From Zhengella sedimenti (GTDB taxonomy: Bacteria; Pseudomonadota; Alphaproteobacteria; Rhizobiales; Rhizobiaceae), in assembly GCF_046506625.1 (NCBI RefSeq), contig NZ_JBKFFP010000002.1, positions 124,001-188,000 of the forward strand: a stretch of 64,000 nt of DNA, in the 5' to 3' direction. The position numbers and the translations under genes are program-made. How positions within the stretch are numbered: the first letter of the stretch is position 1; the number at the start of each line of letters is the position of its first letter. The notes beneath the pieces were generated by a model. The model searched no databases. It was not told the origin of the DNA and saw only the letters and a program-made list of their open reading frames with translations. Below, in pieces: positions 35,236 to 42,713 of the stretch.

Positions 35236-36345
35236 TCACGGCATGGCCAGCGCCTCGGCAAGTGCGGCGTCGGCCATGTCATGGGCGATGGCGAAGGTGA
35301 TCTTGAAACCGGCCGTCGCCGCCACGATCCTGCTTTCGCCTAGGCGGCCCGTCACCGGGGCCGCCGACGGCCCGCGCGGGCGGATGCCTGCCCAGCGGTC
35401 GACAACCCGCGCCGTGCGCAGCGCCGGCGACAGCGCCCTCGCCCTGGCGATCACCGCATCGAGGCGGTCATCGGTGGACTCGGGATCGCTCCATTGCTTC
35501 TCCGAGGTGGACCCCACGGCGACGAGACCGTCCTCATGCACAATGGCATAGACGCCGTCGTCGAAGAGCAGCGGCAAGGCGGGATCGAGCGGCTGTTCCG
35601 GTTGCAGGAGCGCCGACTGCCCCTTGACCCCGGTCACCGGGGGCATTGATGTGCCCCCGGCGAGTAGCGCGGAAGATCGCCAGCCGGCGGACAGGATGAC
35701 CCTTTCACCGCGCATGACACGCCCGTCGTCCAGGTGGACGGTCCCGTCCGGCTCAATGCTCTTGGCGCCAAGGTTCCCTGCGAGAAGCGCCCGGCCTGCC
35801 AGCGCCGCCTTCAGGGCTGCGATGAGGCGGCGCGGCGCCAGGCGGGCGCTCAGCGTCTCCATCGCAAAGCCGAATGGCGAAGCCTCTTCGGCGATCCAGC
35901 CCGGTGCGGGGTTGGTTTCGCACAGGCGCCACGCCAGTGCCTGGCCGCCCGGCGAAACGCCGGGCCAATGCAGCCTCGCCGCTTGCGCCCATTGCACATG
36001 CCGCTCGCGCTGGGCCGCCGTCGTCAGCGGCACGATGCGTCCGCAACGCCGGTAGCCGCAGGACAGGCCCGTCCGGCTTTCCAGATCGGTCACTTCGGTT
36101 TCGAGGGCCAGCAGGCCTTCAAGCTGGGCCTGCTTCTTGACCGACCAGTTGACAGGCTGGTGCGGCATCAAGGCGCCAAGGTGGCCATTCGATGCGCCAC
36201 CGCCGGCGGCGCCCGCATCCAGGACCAGCGGCGCAAGGCCAAGGCGCACCGCTTTTACCGCACACCACAGCCCGACAACGCCCGCGCCGACAATCACGAG
36301 CGGAACATGGCAGGGGATATCGATTTTTGTGCGGGAATGCGGCAT
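35236..36345 (-). CDS. FAD-dependent oxidoreductase, DAO family (possible MnmC C-domain counterpart)
   Basis: 369 residues. The Rossmann motif VIVGAGVVGLWCAVKA sits about 18-33, followed by a DAO/GlyOx-type flavin fold and a C-terminal GWRSS/IRPRGPSAAPVTG region typical of amine oxidases. The ATG at 36345 was chosen because upstream codons read as noise. It is divergent from mnmD, their starts 11 bp apart. In E. coli the two activities are fused as MnmC (FAD domain plus methyltransferase), so this may be the separate oxidase; substrate evidence is only positional. Confidence 0.85.
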   Translation of the reverse strand: MPHSRTKIDIPCHVPLVIVGAGVVGLWCAVKAVRLGLAPLVLDAGAAGGGASNGHLGALMPHQPVNWSVKKQAQLEGLLALETEVTDLESRTGLSCGYRRCGRIVPLTTAAQRERHVQWAQAARLHWPGVSPGGQALAWRLCETNPAPGWIAEEASPFGFAMETLSARLAPRRLIAALKAALAGRALLAGNLGAKSIEPDGTVHLDDGRVMRGERVILSAGWRSSALLAGGTSMPPVTGVKGQSALLQPEQPLDPALPLLFDDGVYAIVHEDGLVAVGSTSEKQWSDPESTDDRLDAVIARARALSPALRTARVVDRWAGIRPRGPSAAPVTGRLGESRIVAATAGFKITFAIAHDMADAALAEALAMP

Positions 36346-36356
36346 GGTCGGTCTGT

Positions 36357-37118
36357 ATGGACGCAAACGGCGAGGGATTGCAATTGGCGCAAGCGCCCGG
36401 GGGGAACAGGGGCAAGCAGATCCATCCATTGACCTGGGACGAGGACGGACAGCCGGTCTCGGCCCTTTTCGACGATCCGTTCTGCTCACGGACCGATGGC
36501 GCGGGGGAGACGCGGCACGTGTTCCTGAAGGGCAACGGCCTGCCTGATGCCTGGGCCGGCGCGGCCTATTTCTCCATCGCCGAACTCGGATTCGGCACCG
36601 GCCTGAACTTCCTTGAGACCTGGGCGGCCTGGCGGGCCACGCGTCCCTTTGCCGCGCAATTGTCGTTCACCTCCTTCGAGGCCTATCCGCTGTCGCTGGA
36701 ACAGATGGAGCAGGCCCTGCGGCGGTGGCCGCATCTGGGCGAACTTGCCGAACGCCTGCTGTCGGTGCTGCCATCGGAATGGCCGCCGCATGGCGAGGAA
36801 CGGCCGATCCGGCTGGACCGCCAGACGCAACTGATGATCGTGATCGGGGATGCCCGCGAGACCGTGCCGCAATGGCCGGGCCGCGCAAATGCCTGGTATC
36901 TCGACGGGTTTTCCCCGGCCAGGAACCCGGAAATGTGGAATGCCGAACTCATGCAGACCGTGCACGACAAGACCGTGCCCGGTGGCAGTTTCGCCACCTA
37001 TACCGCCGCCGGCCATGTCCGCCGCAACCTTCAGGCCGCAGGCTTCAAGGTGCAGACCATCGACGGCTTCGGCCGGAAGCGGGAGATGCTGGCAGGCGTC
37101 AGGAAGAAGGCGGGTTAG
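36357..37118 (+). CDS. mnmD: tRNA 5-methylaminomethyl-2-thiouridine methyltransferase, stand-alone MnmD
   Basis: 253 residues matching the N-terminal methyltransferase half of MnmC (DUF752): FSIAELGFGTGLNFLETW carries the SAM-binding glycines, NAWYLDGFSPARNPEMW is the family signature, and the end reads GFGRKREMLAG. It would add the methyl group that completes mnm5s2U at wobble position 34 of tRNAs. The ATG at 36357 leaves only 11 bp to the divergent DAO-type oxidoreductase, so the two must share overlapping promoters. Confidence 0.9.
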   Translation: MDANGEGLQLAQAPGGNRGKQIHPLTWDEDGQPVSALFDDPFCSRTDGAGETRHVFLKGNGLPDAWAGAAYFSIAELGFGTGLNFLETWAAWRATRPFAAQLSFTSFEAYPLSLEQMEQALRRWPHLGELAERLLSVLPSEWPPHGEERPIRLDRQTQLMIVIGDARETVPQWPGRANAWYLDGFSPARNPEMWNAELMQTVHDKTVPGGSFATYTAAGHVRRNLQAAGFKVQTIDGFGRKREMLAGVRKKAG

Positions 37119-37165
37119 CCCATTGTCCGTCTGCATATTATAAGTTGCTAATTTAGCTTAATACA

Positions 37166-37198
37166 ATTAATAGTTTCATAACCCGCGACCTGTACAAC
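37166..37198 (+). promoter_or_regulatory. Promoter-like element upstream of pilin-like gene 1
   Basis: ATTAATAGTTTCATAACCC (37166-37184) is followed after 8 bp by TACAAC (37193-37198), 26 bp before the pilin ATG. The same element with the same spacing lies upstream of pilin-like gene 3. The part TTAA-N7-ATAAC is one base from the CtrA consensus TTAA-N7-TTAAC. Confidence 0.55.
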
Positions 37199-37224
37199 CC
37201 TCCCAAACAAACTGGGAGCGTTAC

Positions 37225-37440
37225 ATGTCAAAGCAACTCACCCGGCGCGAATTGCTGTTCGGACGACGCAGGTTCGCGGATGACGAGAGCGGAGCAACTG
37301 CAATCGAATACGGCCTCATCGCCAGCGCCATCGCGCTTGTGATTGTTGGCTCACTACAGACGACAGGGCTTTGGACACAACGCAAGTTCCATTGCATCCG
37401 AGCCGCCATACAGGGCTTTGACCCCGGCGTACAATGCTAG
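37225..37440 (+). CDS. Flp-type (class IVb) pilin-like protein 1
   Basis: 71 residues. The prepilin motif G23|ATAIEYGLIA is canonical for Flp pilins (mature Glu5 and Tyr6 present), followed by one hydrophobic helix (about 27-45). The leader is unusual: 23 residues with LTRRELLFGRRRF. After the helix comes FHCIR and a C-terminal cysteine (C57, C71). It should be processed by a TadV-type prepilin peptidase and placed in the inner membrane. No tad/cpa assembly genes are in the window. Gene 2 follows 80 bp later with no terminator seen between. Confidence 0.85.
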   Translation: MSKQLTRRELLFGRRRFADDESGATAIEYGLIASAIALVIVGSLQTTGLWTQRKFHCIRAAIQGFDPGVQC

Positions 37441-37520
37441 CCGGGGCCAGAAGTTTCCAACCGCTCGATCACTGAAGATCCGGGGTTACACGCCGCGCAA
37501 GCAAAGAATGAGAGACTGCC

Positions 37521-37733
37521 ATGCCAGACCAACTTAACAGACGTGAATTTCTGTTCGGACGACGGAAGTTCAAGGAAGACGAGCAAGGCGCAACAGCCAT
37601 CGAGTACGGGCTTATCGCCGGTCTGGTGGCGCTGGTTCTCGCGGGCACGCTTGATATCACCGGGCGCCGGATCGTCCGCAAGTTCCAGTGCCTGCGCCAG
37701 GGGATCATGGGTTGGGAGCAGACAGCCTGCTGA
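37521..37733 (+). CDS. Flp-type (class IVb) pilin-like protein 2
   Basis: 70 residues with the same plan as its neighbours: leader LNRREFLFGRRKFKEDEQG, cleavage motif G|ATAIEYGLIAG, one hydrophobic helix, then KFQCLR and a C-terminal cysteine (C57, C70). The helix core differs (LVALVLAGTL), so the genes are diverged paralogues. No clear promoter element precedes it; it may be read with gene 1. Confidence 0.85.
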   Translation: MPDQLNRREFLFGRRKFKEDEQGATAIEYGLIAGLVALVLAGTLDITGRRIVRKFQCLRQGIMGWEQTAC

Positions 37734-37856
37734 CGGTCACGGGTTCGCGCGGTTTGCCGGAGCGACTATGGTCATCGGAGTGACATGGCGCTGGTTTCCG
37801 CCTGCCCGGACCTCAGAAAAACAGCAACTTTCGATTTAATTGCTTTTCCAATTTCT

Positions 37857-37889
37857 ATTAATAGTTGTGTTACCCATGGCATCTACAAT
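37857..37889 (+). promoter_or_regulatory. Promoter-like element upstream of pilin-like gene 3
   Basis: ATTAATAGTTGTGTTACCC (37857-37875) then TACAAT (37884-37889). It matches the gene 1 element in order and exact spacing, while the bases in between differ, which argues for function rather than simple duplication. The ATG lies 36 bp further on. Confidence 0.55.
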
Positions 37890-37925
37890 CTGTGGAACAG
37901 ATTCGCGAAGGCCAAGGGGGAAATA

Positions 37926-38132
37926 ATGAAACTCAACCGGCGGGAATTCCTTTTTGGAAAACGGGCCTTTTGTGAAGACGACAAAGGCGCCACAGCCATC
38001 GAGTACGGGCTGATCGCCGGCGTGATCGCACTGGCGATCTTCGGTTCCATGGGGCTTGCAGGACGCAGGGTCGAAAAGACCTTCTTCTGCATCCGGGCGC
38101 GCATCCGCAACCACACGCCGGCTTTCTGCTAG
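37926..38132 (+). CDS. Flp-type (class IVb) pilin-like protein 3
   Basis: 68 residues: leader LNRREFLFGKRAFCEDDKG, cleavage motif G|ATAIEYGLIAG, one hydrophobic helix (GVIALAIFGSMGLAG), then FFCIR and a terminal cysteine (C55, C68). It has an extra cysteine in the leader. The ATG at 37926 has AAGGGGG upstream; a longer frame from 37785 would run through the promoter element and is rejected. It is followed by a hairpin. Confidence 0.85.
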   Translation: MKLNRREFLFGKRAFCEDDKGATAIEYGLIAGVIALAIFGSMGLAGRRVEKTFFCIRARIRNHTPAFC

Positions 38133-38139
38133 GACGTCG

Positions 38140-38168
38140 GCCGGACTTCCCCCCGTACGGGGTCCGGC
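38140..38168 (+). terminator. Hairpin downstream of pilin-like gene 3
   Basis: GCCGGA...TCCGGC with an inner CCCC/GGGG stem forms a strong hairpin 8 bp after the stop. There is no T run, so it may protect the 3' end or act with Rho rather than terminate alone. Confidence 0.4.
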
Positions 38169-38219
38169 AGCAAGCGGATATCGCCTGGGGGCAGCCGAAC
38201 CATCGGCCCCTTTTCGGGG

Positions 38220-38492
38220 TCAAGCGCCGCCGCCGGTCATGGGAGCGTTCGCGATCGCGCGCGCCTCATCCGAAAAGCCGCCCTCGAACGGCGCCCTCCC
38301 GGCACGCCGGTACCAGTAACCGGCATTCCATGCGTCGCCCTCGATGCGATGAACAAGCGCGTGCAGCCAGTCGAACAGGGGATCGCCCTCGTGCGCCTGG
38401 GCGATGTCGTGGGCGGCATCCCAGTCCGGCCCCACCTTGCAACCCGCCTTTTCAAGCAGGCCGAGAGCCCGGCGAAGTTCATTGCCGGACAC
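38220..38492 (-). CDS. Conserved-looking hypothetical protein downstream of gatA
   Basis: 90 residues, soluble, rich in aromatic residues (PLFDWLHALVHRIEGDAWNAGYWYRRAG). No domain recognised. It begins 7 bp after the gatA stop on the same strand, so it is probably the last gene of the gatCA unit. Base composition matches its neighbours. I recall similar small proteins next to gatA in rhizobia, without known function. Confidence 0.6.
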   Translation of the reverse strand: MSGNELRRALGLLEKAGCKVGPDWDAAHDIAQAHEGDPLFDWLHALVHRIEGDAWNAGYWYRRAGRAPFEGGFSDEARAIANAPMTGGGA

Positions 38493-38498
38493 GCGCCG

Positions 38499-39980
38499 TC
38501 ACCACCATTTCGCCGGGGAGAAACGGCCGGCTGCCTGCTCGATCACATGGGCGGTTGCGAAGAGCGTCTCCTCGTCGAACGGCTTGCCGATCAGTTGCAG
38601 GCCGAGCGGCAGTCCCCTGGCGTCAAGGCCGGCGGGAACGGCGATGCCCGGCAGGCCGGCCATGTTGACCGTGACGGTGAAGATGTCGTTCAGATACATC
38701 TTGACCGGGTCCGAGGCCAGTTCCTGGTCGGCGATGCCGAAGGCGGCGGACGGGGTGGCGGGCGTGAGGATCGCATCCACGCCGGCGGCGAAGACGGTCT
38801 CGAAATCCCGCTTGATCAGCGTGCGCACCTTCTGAGCCCTCAGGTAATAGGCGTCGTAGTAACCGGCGGAGAGCACATAGGTGCCGATCATGATGCGGCG
38901 CTTGACCTCGTCGCCGAAACCGGCGGCGCGGGTCCTTTCATACATGTCGACGATGTCCTTGCCCTGCTCGCGCAGGCCGTAGCGGACGCCATCGTAGCGC
39001 GCCAGGTTGGAGGACGCTTCCGCCGGGGCCACGATGTAATAGGCCGGCAGCGCGTATTTCGTATGCGGCAGCGAGATTTCGACGATTTCGGCACCGGCGT
39101 CGCGCAACCAGTCCATGCCCTGTTGCCAGAGATTCTCGATCTCCTGCGGCATGCCCTCGACGCGGTATTCGGCCGGAATGCCGATCTTCATGCCCTTGAC
39201 CGAGCGGCCCAACGCCGCCTCGTAGTCCGGCACCGGCAGGTCGACCGATGTCGTGTCCTTATCATCTACCGACGCCATGGATTTCAGCAGGATGGCCGCA
39301 TCGCGCACATCGCGGGCGATGGGGCCTGCCTGGTCGAGCGACGAGGCGAAGGCGACCATGCCCCAGCGCGAACAGCGGCCATAGGTGGGCTTGATGCCGA
39401 CGGTAGCGGTGAAGGCGGCGGGCTGGCGGATCGATCCGCCGGTATCCGACGCGGTCGCCCCGGCGCAGAGCCAGGCGGCCACGGCGGCCGCGGATCCGCC
39501 CGACGAGCCGCCGGGCACCAGGTCGGCATTGGAGCCTTCGGCGCGCCAGGGGTTCTTCACCGGGCCGTAGAAGCTGGTCTCGTTGGACGACCCCATCGCG
39601 AACTCGTCCATGTTCAGCTTGCCGAGCATGACGGCGCCGTCGGCCCACAGGTTCGCCGTGACGGTGGATTCGTAACGCGGCCGGAAGCCGTCGAGGATAT
39701 GGCTGCAAGCCTGCGTGTGGACTCCCTCCGTTGCGTAGAGGTCCTTGATGCCGAGCGGAATGCCTTCCAGCGCGCCGGCCTCGCCCTTCGCGATGCGCGC
39801 ATCCGACGCGGCGGCCATTTCGCGCGCCTTGTCATGGGTCACGGCGACATAGGCATTGATGACCGGATTGGCCTGGTCGATGGCGGCGAGATAGGCCTCG
39901 GTCAGTTCCACCGCGCTAAAGGCCTTGGCCTTGAGCTGTGCGCGGGCTTCGGCAATGGTCAGGGCGGTCAGTTCGGTCAT
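38499..39980 (-). CDS. gatA: Asp-tRNA(Asn)/Glu-tRNA(Gln) amidotransferase subunit A
   Basis: A 493-residue glutaminase subunit that frees ammonia for GatB. The amidase-signature triad is complete: K79 (GIPLGIKD), cis-Ser S159 (PGGSSGGS) and nucleophile S183 (DTGGSIRQ). The start at 39980 (MTELTALTIAEA) fits the family; three more codons to 39989 are possible. gatC lies 27 bp upstream on the same strand. Confidence 0.96.
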   Translation of the reverse strand: MTELTALTIAEARAQLKAKAFSAVELTEAYLAAIDQANPVINAYVAVTHDKAREMAAASDARIAKGEAGALEGIPLGIKDLYATEGVHTQACSHILDGFRPRYESTVTANLWADGAVMLGKLNMDEFAMGSSNETSFYGPVKNPWRAEGSNADLVPGGSSGGSAAAVAAWLCAGATASDTGGSIRQPAAFTATVGIKPTYGRCSRWGMVAFASSLDQAGPIARDVRDAAILLKSMASVDDKDTTSVDLPVPDYEAALGRSVKGMKIGIPAEYRVEGMPQEIENLWQQGMDWLRDAGAEIVEISLPHTKYALPAYYIVAPAEASSNLARYDGVRYGLREQGKDIVDMYERTRAAGFGDEVKRRIMIGTYVLSAGYYDAYYLRAQKVRTLIKRDFETVFAAGVDAILTPATPSAAFGIADQELASDPVKMYLNDIFTVTVNMAGLPGIAVPAGLDARGLPLGLQLIGKPFDEETLFATAHVIEQAAGRFSPAKWW

Positions 39981-40007
39981 GATCGGCAATTTCCGCTGGG
40001 CAGCTTG

Positions 40008-40295
40008 TTATTCGACGACTTTCGGCACGAGGAAGAAATTCTCCTCGGAGGCCGGAGCGTTCGCGACGATATCCGCGGCCTTCGCGCCATCGGTCACCGC
40101 GTCGGTGCGCTTCTTCATCTCCATCGGAATGACCGAGGTCATCGGCTCGACGCCGGAAACGTCCACGTCGTCGAGTTGCTCGACGAAGCCGAGAATGGAA
40201 TTGAGCTTGCCGGTCATGGCCGAGGCTTCCTCCCCGGTGACGGCGATACGGGCCAGGCGCGCGACGCGCTTGACGGTGTCGAGATCGACGGACAT
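40008..40295 (-). CDS. gatC: Asp-tRNA(Asn)/Glu-tRNA(Gln) amidotransferase subunit C
   Basis: A 95-residue belt-like subunit that wraps around GatA and steadies the GatAB interface. Family signatures: VDLDTVKRVARLARIAV at the start, LNSILGFVEQLDDVDVSGVEPM in the middle and EENFFLVPKVVE at the end. It heads the leftward gatC-gatA-small gene unit. Confidence 0.95.
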   Translation of the reverse strand: MSVDLDTVKRVARLARIAVTGEEASAMTGKLNSILGFVEQLDDVDVSGVEPMTSVIPMEMKKRTDAVTDGAKAADIVANAPASEENFFLVPKVVE

Positions 40296-40435
40296 GCGAA
40301 AGCTCCGGCGCGTGAGTGACAGTCTTGACGCTGCCCGGGCAACACATGCGCCCGGACGTTTCCCATGCGGCTATAAAGCCCCGGCGTGCCGGGCGCAACG
40401 GTCAATGACCGGTCAGGCGCGGCGCGACGGCCCTG

Positions 40436-41143
40436 TCAGAGTTCGATCGTCTCGCCGATCGCCGGGACCAGCACATCCACCCCCGATCCATCCATGCCGG
40501 CGACGAACTTGGAGGCGTCGGGCTCGATGATCGGGAAGGTGCCGTAGTGGCAGGGAATGACTGTGGAGAAACGGAAGAAGCGCTGGCAGGCGAGCGCGGC
40601 CACGGCGCCGCCCATGGTGAAGCGGTCGCCGACCGGGACGAGGCCGATGTCCGGCTGGTGCAATTCGTTGATCAAGGCCATGTCGGAGAAGATGTCGGTA
40701 TCGCCCATGTGGTAGAGCGTCTTTTCGCCCGGCGCATGGAGGACAAGGCCGAGCGGGTTGCCGAGATAGACATTGCCGCCACCGCCGGTCTGGGAGGAGG
40801 AGGAATGCTGGGCGTGGACGAAGGTCGTGGTAAAGCCGCCGCAATCGACGGTGCCGCCCTGGTTGCCGGGGTTCAGCCTGTCCTCGGGCACGCCCTTGGC
40901 CGCCAGGAACATGGCAATCTCGAAATTGGCGACAAGCTGGGCGCCGGTGGCCTTGCAGATATCCACCGCATCGAGCAGGTGATCGTCATGGCCATGGGTC
41001 ACCAGGACATGCGTCACGCCTTCGGCCGGTCCTTCCCAGCCCTTTCCCCATGACGGGTTTCCCGACAGGAAGGGGTCGATCAGGATTTTCGCATCGCCCA
41101 TCTCGACACGGAAAGTGGCATGGCCGTACCAGGTCAGCTTCAT
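40436..41143 (-). CDS. UPF0173 metal-dependent hydrolase (metallo-beta-lactamase fold)
   Basis: 235 residues. The metal-binding signature THGHDDH is clear, with a further His (FVHAQHSSSS) and Asp (HMGDTDIFSD) in order, as in UPF0173/YtkL-like hydrolases. Substrate unknown. It is divergent from ruvX, 73 bp apart. Confidence 0.92.
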   Translation of the reverse strand: MKLTWYGHATFRVEMGDAKILIDPFLSGNPSWGKGWEGPAEGVTHVLVTHGHDDHLLDAVDICKATGAQLVANFEIAMFLAAKGVPEDRLNPGNQGGTVDCGGFTTTFVHAQHSSSSQTGGGGNVYLGNPLGLVLHAPGEKTLYHMGDTDIFSDMALINELHQPDIGLVPVGDRFTMGGAVAALACQRFFRFSTVIPCHYGTFPIIEPDASKFVAGMDGSGVDVLVPAIGETIEL

Positions 41144-41216
41144 CGGTTCTCTCCTCGCTTTTGACTGCGATGGAGAATAGAACCGCCAGATGTCAAATCA
41201 ATGCGGAGAATGAAGG

Positions 41217-41705
41217 ATGACCGTCCTGTCCATCGAGGAACTGGCCGTTTTCCTGCCGCCGGGCGCCACCGTTGCCGGGCTCGACCTCGGCACGAAGACA
41301 ATCGGCCTTGCCGTGTCGGACCGCTCGCTCGCCTTCGCCAATCCCCGCCCCGTCATCGAGCGGAAGAAATTCACGGTCGACGCGCAGAAACTGCTGGCGG
41401 AGGCGAGAAAGGACGGCGTGGCGGCCTTCGTCATCGGGCTGCCGATGAACATGGACGGCAGCCAGGGGCCGCGCGTGCAGGCAACGCGCGCCTTCGTGCG
41501 CAACATGGAGACGCTGACCGACATGCCCTTTGTCTACTGGGACGAGCGGCTGTCAACCGTCGCGGCCGAACGGGCGCTGCTGGAAATGGACGTTTCGCGC
41601 CGCAAGCGCGAGACACGCATCGATTCGGCCGCAGCCGCCTTCATCCTGCAAGGCGCGCTCGACCGGTTGCACGCCCTGTCCGGCGATCATTCGGCGGGCG
41701 TGTAG
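41217..41705 (+). CDS. ruvX: Holliday junction resolvase-like nuclease RuvX (YqgF)
   Basis: 162 residues with the RNase H-like fold: GLDLGTKTIGLAVSD (first catalytic Asp), VIGLPMNMDGSQGPR, WDERLSTVAAER and the C-terminal RIDSAAAAFILQ with the last acid. Members act in 16S rRNA 5' maturation and possibly in recombination. The 3' end overlaps the convergent membrane-protein gene by 19 bp. Confidence 0.94.
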   Translation: MTVLSIEELAVFLPPGATVAGLDLGTKTIGLAVSDRSLAFANPRPVIERKKFTVDAQKLLAEARKDGVAAFVIGLPMNMDGSQGPRVQATRAFVRNMETLTDMPFVYWDERLSTVAAERALLEMDVSRRKRETRIDSAAAAFILQGALDRLHALSGDHSAGV

Positions 41706-42052
41706 AACCCTTCCGGTGCGCGTGCGGCATTCGCCGGCGCCGGCAGGTCCGGCATGGCGTTTTCGTCGGCCTGCCGTTGCCGGCGCGACACCCACCATGC
41801 GCGGATCTGCTTGCGGCGGCGGAAGGCAAACAGGCCCATGATCAGGAAGGTGTCGAAGATGATCGCGTCGAGCACCAGCCAGGGAATTGTCTCGGGCGCC
41901 ACGCCGATCAAGTCGCCATAGACCTGGAAGACGGCGTCATGCAGGGCGCGCGAGAAGAACACCGTGCCAAAATTGATGTCGTGGTAGGACAAACCGTACC
42001 AGGCAGCGAGAAAGCCGATGGGCAAAGCCCAGAAAATCAAGAGATAGCGCAT
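41687..42052 (-). CDS. Small membrane protein, DUF6105-like
   Basis: 121 residues. It starts MRYLLIFWALPIGFLAAWYGLSYHDINFG, has two hydrophobic segments (about 2-22 and 50-75) and ends with a basic then proline-rich tail. I associate this with DUF6105, with moderate confidence. Function unknown. It overlaps the stop of the upstream gene by one base and the ruvX 3' end by 19 bp. Confidence 0.7.
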   Translation of the reverse strand: MRYLLIFWALPIGFLAAWYGLSYHDINFGTVFFSRALHDAVFQVYGDLIGVAPETIPWLVLDAIIFDTFLIMGLFAFRRRKQIRAWWVSRRQRQADENAMPDLPAPANAARAPEGFYTPAE

Positions 42053-42570
42053 CAGAGCCTCTCCTCCCCCGTTCCGCCGCGCCCGGACAGGGCCTCAAGC
42101 ATTGAAGTGTGTGCCGCGCCCAAGGCCATGCGCTGGGCAACGTCCGCTGGCTCGATGCCGCGAACCGGCTTGCCGGAGGCCGTCTCCGCATGCACGGCGG
42201 CATAGGTCGCGCCGAGGGCCGCCAGTTGCACGAACAGGACGTGGGCGCTGCCGCCATCGGCCGTGACCGGCATGAGCAGCAGGCTTGCCGCGGCAAGGAG
42301 GATGGCGCCACCGAACGCGGCATTCACGGCAAAGCCGATTTCATCGGGTACGGCACCTTCGTCCAGTATCACGGCGCCGAAGGCCCAAAGGAAGCCGGCG
42401 GCCACGGTCCCGTGGGCTGCGGCAAGCGCCAGGCCGGCCAGTGCCCCCGTCTGTCCCATCGGGGACATGGCAAGATAACCCGCTGGCGCAAGGCCAAGAG
42501 CGGCCAGCGACGCCAGCAGGTGGGCTGCCATCCAGAAGAAACAGATCGCGAAGGCTATGAGGCGCGGCAT
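42052..42570 (-). CDS. Multi-pass membrane protein of unknown function
   Basis: 172 residues with about four hydrophobic helices (about 3-25, 38-60, 65-90 and 95-120) and a soluble tail. No motif recognised. The ATG at 42570 has AGGGAAT upstream; a longer frame from 42624 adds only a polar, unlikely start. It is co-directional with and abuts the DUF6105-like gene, so they form a pair. An inverted GTTAACCTTAACG motif lies 66 bp upstream. Confidence 0.7.
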   Translation of the reverse strand: MPRLIAFAICFFWMAAHLLASLAALGLAPAGYLAMSPMGQTGALAGLALAAAHGTVAAGFLWAFGAVILDEGAVPDEIGFAVNAAFGGAILLAAASLLLMPVTADGGSAHVLFVQLAALGATYAAVHAETASGKPVRGIEPADVAQRMALGAAHTSMLEALSGRGGTGEERL

Positions 42571-42635
42571 GGCGATTCCCTGTGGTCTCCCCCACAAACT
42601 GGCCCGCGACCGTGGACCGGGCAATGGAAACCATT

Positions 42636-42649
42636 CGTTAAGGTTAACG
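42636..42649 (-). promoter_or_regulatory. GTTAACCYTAACG motif, third copy (inverted)
   Basis: CGTTAAGGTTAACG on the plus strand, that is CGTTAACCTTAACG toward the leftward membrane-protein gene. It lies 66 bp before that ATG, and 64 bp before the divergent AEC transporter. Confidence 0.45.
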
Positions 42650-42713
42650 ACGCGGTCCCACCGGTGGAAAACGCCAATTGCCGCGACCGCAAAACGCCTG
42701 CATAAGCACTTGA

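Noticed and set aside
37785..37925. A 47-residue N-terminal extension of pilin-like gene 3
   Set aside because: It would translate through the promoter-like element; AAGGGGG and the family N-terminus support the ATG at 37926.
38349..40319. A 656-codon open frame opposite gatA and gatC
   Set aside because: Antisense of two certain genes; no motif, and it spans their junction.
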